This document shows, piece after piece, positions 24,966 to 33,019 of a stretch of DNA of 34,527 bases. This DNA is from CAYFXE01 sp964347035 (GTDB lineage: Bacteria; Acidobacteriota; Aminicenantia; Aminicenantales; Aminicenantaceae), in the NCBI GenBank assembly GCA_964347035.1, contig CAYFXE010000031.1, positions 1 to 34,527 of the forward strand. The letters run 5' to 3'. The notes beneath the pieces were generated by a model. The model had not been told where the DNA came from, ran no database searches, and worked only from the letters and a program-made list of their open reading frames with translations. Made by a program: the position numbers and the translations under genes. Each line of letters begins with the position of its first letter. Within the stretch, counting starts at the first letter, position 1.

Positions 24966-26069
24966 ATGAGAATCCACACAGCCAACATCTGGAAGAGAAC
25001 AATTGTCCTGCCGATCATCATAACGGTGCTCCTTTTTGGTTTATCTGTACCCGTCGAATCGGCCAAAATACAGTGTGTTTGGACTGGCGTTGATCAGATT
25101 ATCGCGGTAGGTGATATTCACGGAGCTTATGACAATTTTGTAAAGATATTAAAAGGTTTTGGACTCATCGACGAAAACTTGCATTGGATCGGAGGAAAAA
25201 CACATCTTGTTCAGACCGGCGATATCATGGACAGAGGTGAAAAAGCAAAAGATGTTTTTGACCTGTTGATGAGGCTTGAGGAGGAGGCTGAGAAGGACGG
25301 AGGCAAGGTTCATGTCCTGTTGGGCAATCATGAGGAGATGAATATCACAGGCATTTCTTTGGACTATGTTGGCTATGTCACAGTGGAACAGTTAGTCTCT
25401 TTCCTTCCCGAAAAATTCAGGGAAAAAAAGGAAAAAAAATTTTTAAAAGAAGTTGGCAAGAAGGCTCAGAATCCAATAAACATGGATCTCTCTGTGAATC
25501 AAGACCTAAGAAAGTTCTGGGAATCCCTGAGGGATAAGGACATCGAAACCAAGAGAACATACGTCAACCATTTCAACGACGAGTATGGAGAATGGCTCCT
25601 TAATAAAAACACGGTGATCAAAATCAACGATATCATTTTTTGTCACGGAGGCATCAGTAAGAAATTTTCAACATGGAAGCTGGAAGACATCAATGATACA
25701 ACACGCAGGGAACTCAATTTTCTCCGGATGGTCGCCAAACGACCTGATCTTCTGCAGAGATATTTTGTGCCTAAAATTGTCTATAAACCTGATGGCCCCC
25801 TTTGGTATCGAGATCTCGCTATGATGCATGAAGAGACATTCGCAGGAGAAATCCAAGAAATCCTCCATAACCTCGGGGTAAACTATATGGTCATTGCCCA
25901 CACGCCACAAGTCGGCAGCCCAGTCATCGGAAATGAGGAATTGAGCAAATTCCAAGGAAAAGTTTGGATTATCGATACAGGCATTTCCCATTTTCCAGGT
26001 GGCGTCCTGACGGCCCTGGTCATCAAGAATGGGGATTTCAATATTGAGGTTATTGCCAATGAAAACTAA
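24966..26069 (+). CDS. Secreted PPP-family metallophosphatase
   Basis: The 367-residue protein has a signal peptide (IWKRTIVLPIIITVLLFGLSVPVESA) and the complete calcineurin/PPP metal-site series: GDIHG at 49-53, GDIMDRG at 85-91, GNHEE at 120-124, a later FCHGGI and IAHTPQVG. Both metals and the catalytic His-Asp pair are therefore in place. The layout resembles the bacterial Shewanella-like PPP phosphatases, which dephosphorylate Ser/Thr or Tyr residues; the substrate is unknown. I chose the ATG at 24966, 8 bases after AAAGGA, over the TTG at 24960. Its stop overlaps the start of the kinase-like gene by 11 bases, indicating translational coupling and a joint function outside the cytoplasm. 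Confidence 0.9.
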   Translation: MRIHTANIWKRTIVLPIIITVLLFGLSVPVESAKIQCVWTGVDQIIAVGDIHGAYDNFVKILKGFGLIDENLHWIGGKTHLVQTGDIMDRGEKAKDVFDLLMRLEEEAEKDGGKVHVLLGNHEEMNITGISLDYVGYVTVEQLVSFLPEKFREKKEKKFLKEVGKKAQNPINMDLSVNQDLRKFWESLRDKDIETKRTYVNHFNDEYGEWLLNKNTVIKINDIIFCHGGISKKFSTWKLEDINDTTRRELNFLRMVAKRPDLLQRYFVPKIVYKPDGPLWYRDLAMMHEETFAGEIQEILHNLGVNYMVIAHTPQVGSPVIGNEELSKFQGKVWIIDTGISHFPGGVLTALVIKNGDFNIEVIANEN

Positions 26070-26856
26070 AAAATCTATACTCATTCTATCTATATTGATT
26101 CTAAGCTATGGACAGTCGAATTCACAAACCTCCAGCCAAGACATATTGAATTTTGAAGAGATGGAAAAATATCTAAGAACAGCAAAAATCCTTTTCGTCG
26201 ATAAAGAGAGTCTCCCGGGAAGAACAGCCCCCTGGACGATAAGGCTGAAAGACGGAGGAAAAGAAAAGAAAGGGATATTCAAACATCTCGACCGTTCTCG
26301 ACCACATATGCTCCCTGACAGCTATAAATATGACATCGCTGCCTATGAATTAAGTAAACTTCTTGATATACAGATCATCCCACCTATAGTGGAGAGGGAG
26401 ATAGAAGGGATTCAAGGGTCTCTTCAGTTATTCTTAGTAGACTGTATAAAAGAAACCGAACGTAAAGGGAAAAATCTTGAACCGCCTGATCCTGAACGCT
26501 TCCAAAACGAGATGAATGAGATCAAAGTTTTTGACAATCTTGTTCGTAATGAAGAATGCCTGTATGCGGATGATATTTTTATCCATGTCAAAGATTGGAA
26601 AGTCTGCCGGGTAGATTATTCCATAGCCTTCTCACCTGTCACTGAATTAATACCCAGTTGTTCGATCACCCGATGTTCAAGGAAACTCTACAAAAATCTG
26701 CAGGCATTGGATAATGACCTCGTTAATACCAAACTGCAGCCCTACATCAATGATCAGGAAATCGAGGCGGTCATCAAACGAAAAGACCTTATAATAGGAA
26801 TCATCCAACGAATGATCGAAGAAAAGGGCGAAGACGCTGTCCTCTACTCATTGTGA
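26059..26856 (+). CDS. Secreted kinase-like protein with degraded catalytic loop (probable pseudokinase)
   Basis: The 265-residue protein has a signal peptide (KKSILILSILILSYGQSNSQ) and the same architecture as the paralogues at 29791 and 30688: a helix EEMEKYLRTAKIL, a Gly/Thr-Pro loop before IRLKDG, Lys75 in KGIFK, YDIAAYELSKLLDIQIIPP, then FDNLVRNEECLYADD. The paralogues have NEDR at this last site, so the catalytic Asp-Arg has become Glu-Cys. The downstream acidic residue survives in RVDYSIAF. The fold resembles HipA/PI3K-type atypical kinases (inference). The ATG at 26059 overlaps the phosphatase stop. A longer frame from 26029 is not needed. It may act as a regulatory partner of the phosphatase. 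Confidence 0.7.
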   Translation: MKTKKSILILSILILSYGQSNSQTSSQDILNFEEMEKYLRTAKILFVDKESLPGRTAPWTIRLKDGGKEKKGIFKHLDRSRPHMLPDSYKYDIAAYELSKLLDIQIIPPIVEREIEGIQGSLQLFLVDCIKETERKGKNLEPPDPERFQNEMNEIKVFDNLVRNEECLYADDIFIHVKDWKVCRVDYSIAFSPVTELIPSCSITRCSRKLYKNLQALDNDLVNTKLQPYINDQEIEAVIKRKDLIIGIIQRMIEEKGEDAVLYSL

Positions 26857-27273
26857 TCTAAAAAAAACTTAAAAAAACATATAAATCTGCCACTCTCCTT
26901 CATCCCTCCTAAATCCCAAGCTCAGGGAGGCATATCCACATCCGGAGTAAGCATCTTCCGTGATGGGAGACTAGGTATATGTATTTGGGAATGGCTTTGC
27001 TCNNNNNNNNNNNNNNNNNNNNNNNNNNNNNNNNNNNNNNNNNNNNNNNNNNNNNNNNNNNNNNNNNNNNNNNNNNNNNNNNNNNNNNNNNNNNNNNNNN
27101 NNNNNNNNNNNNNNNNNNGGTCGCTTCATCCATCCCCAAATACCTTCCTATCATGGTTTTGGGGATGCTTTCACATCCGGATTTTTTTTGACTTTTTACG
27201 AGAAAAGTGTTAAACCCAGTGCAAGCGAAAAATTCATGTTAACCTTCATGGGAATGCAAAAAGGAGGGAAATC
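26857..27273. other. 417-base intergenic region with a 116-base N gap
   Basis: No gene is supported. The region holds the N run at 27003-27118 and the imperfect inverted-repeat arms listed separately. Frames that cross the gap on both strands are mirror images caused by that symmetry. A good ribosome-binding site for the next gene closes the region. Confidence 0.6.
26941..27181. repeat. Imperfect inverted repeat bracketing the N gap
   Basis: The left arm (26941-27002) begins TCCGGA and ends near GTATTTGGGAATGG. The reverse complement of the right arm (27119-27181) begins TCCGGATGTGAAAGCATC and also reaches GTATTTGGGGATGG. The arms are about 60 bases, alignable with a few indels. The unassembled centre suggests a hairpin or repeat element that the assembler could not cross. 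Confidence 0.6.
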
Positions 27274-28668
27274 ATGAACGTTAATAATGATGACAAAATG
27301 ATGGGCTCTCATAAATCGGGTGGCTTCGTATATACTCTTCTCCGACTATTTACAGTTGTCTATCCAGGTGAGGCACTCACAGTCCTTCTATTAATGCTCA
27401 ACAATTTTCTACTGCTGACAGCCTATTCGATCTTAAAGCCGGTCAGAAAGGCCCTCATTTTAACCGGACAAACACCTGAAATTGAAACTTATCTCTATAG
27501 TGTCATGGCGATTTTATTCGTCTTCGTAGTCAAAGGATTCAGTGCACTATCCTCTAGAGTCCCTCGCCAGCTATTAATCACCTGGGTGACGATTATTGTC
27601 ATTTCTAACTTATTCATTTTCTATTTACTCCATCTATTGGGCACACCTGTAGGCACTCTAAGCATAATGTTTTATATTTGGGTGGGTATGTATAATTACG
27701 CTCTTATTGCCCAGTTCTGGGCTTTTGCGAATGATATCTATACTGAGGATGAAGGAAAACGTCTGTTCCCGATAATCATGCTGGCGGCAAATATCGGAGC
27801 TTTCACTGGAAGCGTCATCACTTCCCTGCTAGTGAAACCACTCGGCACCTACCAAATGCTGCTAATGACAGCAACCATCCTTTTTATCTGCATAGGATTA
27901 ACCTTTATCATCCATAGGAGAGAGATAAAAAGAATAGAAAAAAAGAAGGTTGATCCGGGAAAAAGAGAGGAAGAAAAACCGTTAAAAAAAGGTGGAGGCT
28001 TTCAACTAATTTTTAAAAGCCGATATCTTCTTCTGATTGCATTGCTTATTTTGGTGTTAAATCTTGTGAACACCACTGGGGAATATATCAGATCAAATGT
28101 TTTCAATCAGACTGCCGACCAAGCTACCCAAGAAGAGACAGCAGTAGACTTGGAGGAGGCAAAAACAGATTATGTTGCCAAAATGGAAGCCGATTTCACT
28201 TCTGTAGTGAACATAGCAGCTTTATTAATACAACTTCTCCTCGTTTCTCGAATATTCAAGTGGTTTGGGGTTAGGGGCGCTATACTCTTTCTTCCTTTTA
28301 TTGCTCTTGGTGGATATTTCTTTATTGCCGCCATGGGGGCATCTTTTATCGCGGTGAGATGGGCTAAAACCCTAGAAAATAGCACAGATTATTCGCTGAT
28401 GAATACTGTCAAAGGAGCCCTCTATCTCATTACCTCGCGGGAGGAAAAATATAAGGCTAAGGTTGCCATAGATACATTTTTTGTTCGTGCAGGAGATTTA
28501 TTAGTCGGCCTGATCGTGTTCTTTGGGACGACCTACCTTGCCTTTAATGTCGAACATTTTGCAAAATTTAACGTCGTAGTTTGCGTGATCTGGATAATTC
28601 TCTGTTTCTTAATCATTAAACAACACAAAAAGTTATCAGCTAAGAAAGCAGCGTATCGAGTGGAATGA
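27274..28668 (+). CDS. ATP/ADP-translocase-like membrane protein without HEAT tail (copy 3)
   Basis: The 464-residue, 12-segment protein is related to the two proteins at 19256-24290 but stops after the membrane domain. Shared blocks are AYSILKPVRKALIL near the start, AQFWAFANDIYTEDEGKRLFP in the middle, and the late block STDYSLMNTVKGALYLITSREEKYKAKVAIDTF. The Glu found in VRELLYIP of the other copies (and in TKEMAYIP of known transporters) is Gly here (VKGALYLI). A central linker is highly charged (RREIKRIEKKKVDPGKREEE). AAAAAGGAGGG precedes the ATG. It is on the opposite strand from its paralogues. Whether it moves nucleotides is doubtful given the altered residue. Confidence 0.85.
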   Translation: MNVNNDDKMMGSHKSGGFVYTLLRLFTVVYPGEALTVLLLMLNNFLLLTAYSILKPVRKALILTGQTPEIETYLYSVMAILFVFVVKGFSALSSRVPRQLLITWVTIIVISNLFIFYLLHLLGTPVGTLSIMFYIWVGMYNYALIAQFWAFANDIYTEDEGKRLFPIIMLAANIGAFTGSVITSLLVKPLGTYQMLLMTATILFICIGLTFIIHRREIKRIEKKKVDPGKREEEKPLKKGGGFQLIFKSRYLLLIALLILVLNLVNTTGEYIRSNVFNQTADQATQEETAVDLEEAKTDYVAKMEADFTSVVNIAALLIQLLLVSRIFKWFGVRGAILFLPFIALGGYFFIAAMGASFIAVRWAKTLENSTDYSLMNTVKGALYLITSREEKYKAKVAIDTFFVRAGDLLVGLIVFFGTTYLAFNVEHFAKFNVVVCVIWIILCFLIIKQHKKLSAKKAAYRVE

Positions 28669-28722
28669 AGTTTTTTTACCAGAAGCATTAAACGACTGGA
28701 TTAGATAGTCCTTAATCTCTTA

Positions 28723-29564
28723 TTACCTCTCCCGCAAATCCTTGACCTTGACGATCCCCCCGGTATCCTGAGCGATGTAAAGAAATCCTTTGTCATCTCT
28801 GGCAAGTCCCTCCTGTTCATTACCAAGAAACGAATACTCATTGATTAATTTCCCGTCTAGTGTGATCTCCACAAGGATATTGTCTACGTCGCTTAGAACG
28901 TTCAAGAGGCCTTTTTCGGCATCATAGTCCATGGCGCGGCCGGATCATCGATTTTGAAAGGCAGGACGCGAAGGATTCTGGCCTCTGCCGTTTCGGATCG
29001 ACTCGATTTTAGAGGAACCATGACCTCCATGATACAGGGAGGATCCCATTGATTACCCATGTAGAACGTCCCCCCTTCCGGATGATTTTTATCAGATACA
29101 AAAACGACAGATTCGATACCGTTATCGTACTCCTCCACGCTTTTCTCGAGAAAGTTAGGATTCCCCTGGTATCCTCTGTTTACGGGAAACTGACGAGTGA
29201 TGATCTTCTTCTCTGGATCAAGCTCAAGAAGGACATCCTCCCCCTCTATTATCACGTAAAGAAGGCCGGATTAAGGATCGACGGTGATCCCTTCCAGATC
29301 CCCAGGAATTTTAATATTCGCAACGGGTGTTCCATCCGTTTCAATCTCAGCTACCTCTCCTTCGTCACTGACAACAAAAAGCGTTTTCCGGGTCGGATGA
29401 AAGCAGATATCCGAGGGTTCGACAATTTTTTGCTGATCGATGTCGCCCCCATAGCCAGGAGTATCCAACCATTCGTACGGAAAGCGAATGGCGTACGTAT
29501 TTTTATCTGAAGCACAATAGGCAGAGAGTAAAATCATGATAAAAATGAATATTTTAATTCTCAT
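28723..29564 (-). pseudogene. SdiA-regulated-type beta-propeller lipoprotein or secreted protein, broken twice
   Basis: Three adjacent minus-strand frames form one gene. From the ATG at 29564 (GAGG 6 bases upstream) the product has a signal peptide (MRIKIFIFIMILLSAYC) and then propeller-like repeats: SDICFHPTRKTLFVVSDEGEV and DLEGITVDP. A TAA at about 29273-29271 then interrupts the frame, which resumes without shift as SGLLYVIIEGEDVLLELDP. Near 28930 the frame shifts by one base to DYDAEKGLLNVLSDVDN and ends in EGLARDDKGFLYIAQDTGG. The layout matches SdiA-regulated/esterase-like propellers with calcium- or phytase-like folds. Two independent lesions suggest a decaying gene, although draft sequence errors are possible. 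Confidence 0.8.
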
Positions 29565-29790
29565 TATTCGCCTCATGTCAAAGGAAATTCGTAAGGAAAA
29601 TTCATATCAAAACTGATCTTTATTCGAACAGACTAACGTTCTTGTCAAAGTTAGGATAAATCATTAACACGAAAAGGGATGTCATCGGGCTCAGAACATG
29701 ATTAGAGTTCTCTAGATTTGATTTTCTTGAAAAATAGAAATAAAATAGCAACAAAACAGCTTGGGCAAAAGATTGAATCTGGAGGAAAAA

Positions 29791-30621
29791 ATAAGACAGA
29801 AAATCATTTTCCTGGTCATCTATATTTTATTCATATCACCACAAATTTATGAAACCTTAGCCCAATATACCCCCGAGGAGCTGGCAGAAAGACTTCAATG
29901 GGAAGAATTCCTCAAGACAACCAAAATAATAAAATGGAATGAGATGGGGAGCGGCGTGACCAAACCCAAGTGTCTCTATCTCAAAGATGGAGAAATAGAA
30001 AATAAAGGTATCTGGAAGAATCCTATGGGAATGAGAGACGGATTTCTCGAGGGATGGCAGTACGAGATTGCGGCCTATGAGATGGATAAGCTTTTGGGTT
30101 TAAACATGATACCGCCGACTGTTGAAAGGAAATTCGAGGGAAAGAAAGGCTCTCTTCAGCTTTGGGCTGAGCACGAATTCAGCCTCCTTGAGATCATGCG
30201 GAAAAAAATCCCCCTTCCTTCTAAGGATCCCGAGCTTACCCGCTTTAACAAATCCAAATATCTGGCCAGGGCCTTTGACAGCCTGATCGGCAACGAGGAC
30301 CGTACCCAGGAAAACATCTTCTATACCGAGGATTGGCGAATGATCCTGATCGACCATTCCCGCTCCTTCCGCTCAGCGAAGAAATTCATCAAAAGGCTTA
30401 TGTACGGGCAGGATGGCATAAAGGAGAATCAACCATTCCGACAGTTACCCAGAGCCTTTGTCAGGAGGGTAAAGGCTTTGGATTTTAAAAACATCAAGAA
30501 TGCCGTAGGACCTTATTTACAGGACAAAGAAATTAAAGCCATACTCTCCCGCAAAAAACTCCTCCTGACAGAAATAGAAGAGATGATCAAAGAAAAGGGT
30601 GAAAATAAAGTCTTGTATTGA
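29791..30621 (+). CDS. Secreted kinase-like protein, paralogue 2, apparent ATA start
   Basis: The product (276 residues from 29791) is a secreted member of the kinase-like family. After the signal peptide come EEFLKTTKII, the loop GSGVTKPKCLYLKDG, Lys76 (GIWK), YEIAAYEMDKLLGLNMIPP, and the catalytic-loop block FDSLIGNEDRTQENIF. Asp170 and Asn175 have the Asp-x4-Asn spacing seen in HipA and phosphoinositide kinases. The metal Asp188 is in MILIDHSRSFR. GGAGG at 29781-29785 is 5 bases before ATA at 29791, and the signal peptide starts exactly there (RQKIIFLVIYILF). TTG at 29761 and 29773 are legal but badly placed starts. Catalytic residues look intact, so this is the best kinase candidate of the three. 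Confidence 0.75.
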   Translation: MRQKIIFLVIYILFISPQIYETLAQYTPEELAERLQWEEFLKTTKIIKWNEMGSGVTKPKCLYLKDGEIENKGIWKNPMGMRDGFLEGWQYEIAAYEMDKLLGLNMIPPTVERKFEGKKGSLQLWAEHEFSLLEIMRKKIPLPSKDPELTRFNKSKYLARAFDSLIGNEDRTQENIFYTEDWRMILIDHSRSFRSAKKFIKRLMYGQDGIKENQPFRQLPRAFVRRVKALDFKNIKNAVGPYLQDKEIKAILSRKKLLLTEIEEMIKEKGENKVLY

Positions 30622-30687
30622 TCAGTCATCTTTTGTAATATTCTAAAAAAGTGCTTAAGTATCATAAAGTCAAAAGAAGGAGAGGAG

Positions 30688-31524
30688 ATGAATAAAAAAA
30701 TATGTGCCACACTATTTTTACTTATTTTCCTAGGTTTCATCGTTCAATCTCTCGCCCAATTCAAGGAAGAGGAGCTCGCCGAGAGAGAAAAATGGGAACA
30801 ATTCCTGACAGAAGCCGAAATCACAGCTTCTGACCAACCATGGGGAGAACGAGAGGTCGTCACCCATCCATGGAGATTGACTCTCGAGAAAGATGGAGTT
30901 GTCAAGCAAGCGATATGGAAAGACTGTGAAGGCCGGATGAAAGGTTTTATGGAAAACTGGAGATGGGAAATCGCGGCTTACCGCCTGAATAAGTATCTTG
31001 GCCTCGACATGGTACCCCCTACTGTAGAGAAAAGATTTCAAGGGAATCGCGGCTCATGCCAAATATTGGTGGATTATGAGATAAGTCTCAAAGATAAATA
31101 CGAACAAGATATCAAAGTTCCTTCTTACAAACTCTTCTTCTGGAACAGAGCCCTCTACCTGCAGCGGGCGTTCGATAACCTGATCGCCAACGAAGACCGC
31201 CATCAGAATCAGTACCTTATCACAAAGGATTGGCGGATGATCCTGATCGACCACTCCCGGACTTTCCGGACTTCCAAGAAATTCACCAAAAAGCTCATCT
31301 ATGACGAGAAATACCATGAAGGCCCGAGGCTGATGAAAGAGCTTCCTAAACCCTTCGTCGAGAAACTGAAGAGCCTGAATCCGGAAATAATAGAAGAGCT
31401 TGTCGGAGAGTACCTAACGGATAATGAGATCGAAAGTGTCTTGATCCGGAGGGACATGATCATCAAATGGCTTGACAAACGAATAAAAGAACTGGGAGAG
31501 GATAAAGTCTTATACACAAAATAA
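30688..31524 (+). CDS. Secreted kinase-like protein, paralogue 3
   Basis: The 278-residue product has a signal peptide (KICATLFLLIFLGFIVQSLAQ), then EQFLTEAEIT, a loop VVTHPWRLTLEKDG, Lys78 (AIWK), and WEIAAYRLNKYLGLDMVPP. The catalytic-loop block is AFDNLIANEDRHQNQYLITKDW. Asp170-Arg-His is present, but the Asn is at +4 rather than +5. Asp188 in MILIDHSRTFR should bind metal. It follows paralogue 2 by 66 bases on the same strand, with its own strong ribosome-binding site (GAAGGAGAGGAG), and probably shares the transcript. The family resembles acidobacterial secreted proteins that I remember with DRNLGN and IDFTRAFR motifs; no function is known to me. Confidence 0.75.
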   Translation: MNKKICATLFLLIFLGFIVQSLAQFKEEELAEREKWEQFLTEAEITASDQPWGEREVVTHPWRLTLEKDGVVKQAIWKDCEGRMKGFMENWRWEIAAYRLNKYLGLDMVPPTVEKRFQGNRGSCQILVDYEISLKDKYEQDIKVPSYKLFFWNRALYLQRAFDNLIANEDRHQNQYLITKDWRMILIDHSRTFRTSKKFTKKLIYDEKYHEGPRLMKELPKPFVEKLKSLNPEIIEELVGEYLTDNEIESVLIRRDMIIKWLDKRIKELGEDKVLYTK

Positions 31525-31533
31525 AAGAGACTT

Positions 31534-31962
31534 TTATTTCGCTCCTGACGCCATCACCTTCTTGACTTTCTTATACATCGTCAAAATGTTCTGACTTGCT
31601 TCCCGTTTATACGAAAATCCATCCATCAGTTCTCGAGCGAGGAAAATTCCTAATCCACCCTTCCGTTCGTTCCTGAGAATCTCTTCTATGTCGGGAGCTT
31701 CGGATTCCGTCGGATCAAAAGGAATACCATTGTCCCGTATTTCCAAGAAAATCTTGTTTTTTTCCTGCCAGGTTCTAAGGAAGATCTTCCCCTTATTCTC
31801 AGGATAGGCGTAGCGGATAATATTGATGCATATCTCTAAGAGCGAAAGTTCGATAATATAATAAGCCTTCTCAGTGAGATGTAATCCAGTGAGAGTTTCT
31901 TTAAGAAAGCCTCTGACTCTTTCTACCTCAGATAAATCACTCGTAATACTTAATGCCTTCAT
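31534..31962 (-). CDS. RsbW-like anti-sigma factor serine kinase (HATPase)
   Basis: The 142-residue protein is a single GHKL/HATPase domain. The N-box is ELSLLEICINIIRYAYPENKG, the G1 box IRDNGIPFDP, and the G2 region KGGLGIFLARELMD. In partner switching such kinases phosphorylate a STAS protein and hold a sigma factor or other target. A STAS protein is encoded at 24323-24670 and the cognate-type phosphatase at 17538-19211, but no sigma factor is in the window. It is convergent with the kinase-like paralogue 3; only 9 bases separate their stops, with a small TAAAAG-AGA-CTTTTA hairpin spanning the junction. No strong ribosome-binding site is visible. Confidence 0.9.
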   Translation of the reverse strand: MKALSITSDLSEVERVRGFLKETLTGLHLTEKAYYIIELSLLEICINIIRYAYPENKGKIFLRTWQEKNKIFLEIRDNGIPFDPTESEAPDIEEILRNERKGGLGIFLARELMDGFSYKREASQNILTMYKKVKKVMASGAK

Positions 31963-32147
31963 CTCAGTGATTAGTTAATAAGTACGGCTCTTGCCTCTAA
32001 TCCTTTCCTGATTCGAGAGTAAGCTGTATGTTCCATCTAGAAATGAAGAATGACTACCACGTATCGCATCTCCAAATCTCTATTCACTCAACTTTGGATA
32101 TCTACTTTATATCATTATAAAAATTCATGTCAAATAATTTTGAGTTC

Positions 32148-32247
32148 ATGGGGTCAGACCTTCATAATGTTTATAATTTTCATTGAAAGAGCTAAAATAA
32201 CGGTGAGCAAGAAGCTAATTATGAAACTTATGAAGGTCTGACCCCAT
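32148..32247. repeat. GGGGTCAG-type inverted repeat (20-bp perfect outer arms)
   Basis: ATGGGGTCAGACCTTCATAA (32148-32167) is the exact reverse complement of 32228-32247. Inside, GTTTATAATT and AATTATGAAAC extend the pairing imperfectly. The element ends one base before the TTG and 7 before the ATG of the Crp/Fnr gene, so it occupies the position of its ribosome-binding site. The remaining 31963-32147 shows no gene. Confidence 0.85.
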
Positions 32248-32254
32248 CTTGAAC

Positions 32255-32878
32255 ATGTTTGATCCAATTCCTTCTCGACTGAAAAAGTTAGGCCAACTCA
32301 AATCCTACAATAAAGACGAGATGCTCTTCTACGCTCAAGATAAGGCTAAAGGTCTCTATTATGTCGAGTCAGGAGAAATCCGCGTGTTCAAAATGGACGA
32401 GCAGGGCAAAGAGATCGAAGTCACTCGTCTGGAACCAGGAGATTTTCTGGGAGAGGCCATAGTTTTTGTCTCCTCCACCTTCCCCTTTTATGCTCAGGCT
32501 GTCAAGATTTCTCAGGTTTTTTACTTCGACAAAGAAAACGTCTTTTCCGAAATTGACAAAGATCCCGCAATCGCAAAGTTCTTTTTGACTCTCCTGGCTG
32601 GTAAATGTCTTGTTTTGAATAAAAGGATTGAATCCCTTGGGTTGAAAACTGTTCGACAAAGACTGATCCAATACCTGCTTTCTCAATGTGCAGGAGAACA
32701 GAAATGTCTTTTAGAGCTGAAGCTGAAAAAAGGAGAATTGGCTAAAATCTTAGGGACAATCAGCGAGACACTTTCCAGAAATCTCAAACAACTCCAAGAA
32801 GAGAAGCTCATCGAGGTTCACGGGAATAAAATCCAAATCAAGAACTGCCCTAAATTGAGATCAGAATTGGTCTCTTAA
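32255..32878 (+). CDS. Crp/Fnr-family transcription regulator
   Basis: The 207-residue product has a cyclic-nucleotide-binding-type beta barrel (KDEMLFYAQDKAKGLYYVESGEIRVFK ... LEPGDFLGEA). After it come a dimer helix and a winged helix near the C-terminus (LKKGELAKILGTISETLSRNLKQLQEEKLIEVHG), in which ISETLSRNLK is the recognition helix. No N-terminal cysteine cluster of Fnr type is present. It could sense haem/NO like HcpR/Dnr proteins or another ligand (inference). The start may be ATG 32255 or TTG 32249; neither has a ribosome-binding site because a repeat element abuts the gene. A palindromic Fnr-type site lies 60 bases downstream, in front of a ferredoxin gene, its likely target. Confidence 0.9.
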   Translation: MFDPIPSRLKKLGQLKSYNKDEMLFYAQDKAKGLYYVESGEIRVFKMDEQGKEIEVTRLEPGDFLGEAIVFVSSTFPFYAQAVKISQVFYFDKENVFSEIDKDPAIAKFFLTLLAGKCLVLNKRIESLGLKTVRQRLIQYLLSQCAGEQKCLLELKLKKGELAKILGTISETLSRNLKQLQEEKLIEVHGNKIQIKNCPKLRSELVS

Positions 32879-32937
32879 CCCACTTCACATACCTATTCAC
32901 TTTTTCTTTTTTATTGACGCTCGGTTCCCCCTCCAAA

Positions 32938-32951
32938 TTGACTTAAGTCAA
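32938..32951. promoter_or_regulatory. Fnr/Crp-type operator TTGACTTAAGTCAA
   Basis: A perfect 14-bp palindrome with half-sites TTGAC and GTCAA spaced by 4, the Fnr-family architecture. A -10-like TAATAT lies at 32974-32979, putting the site centre about 41.5 bases before a predicted transcription start near 32986. That is the standard position for activation by Crp/Fnr proteins. Confidence 0.75.
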
Positions 32952-32973
32952 GGAAATACCTTTCTCTCCACGT

Positions 32974-32979
32974 TAATAT
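32974..32979 (+). promoter_or_regulatory. -10 box of the ferredoxin-gene promoter
   Basis: TAATAT matches the -10 consensus in 4 of 6 positions and has no good -35. This fits an activator-dependent promoter under the operator at 32938-32951. Confidence 0.5.
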
Positions 32980-33019
32980 GTCTGTAGTGAAACACAATAA
33001 AAAAAAAGGAGAAATAATC

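Noticed and set aside
26909..27191. Protein-coding frames across the N gap on both strands
   Set aside because: They exist only because N codons cannot contain stops; their ends mirror each other owing to the inverted repeat.
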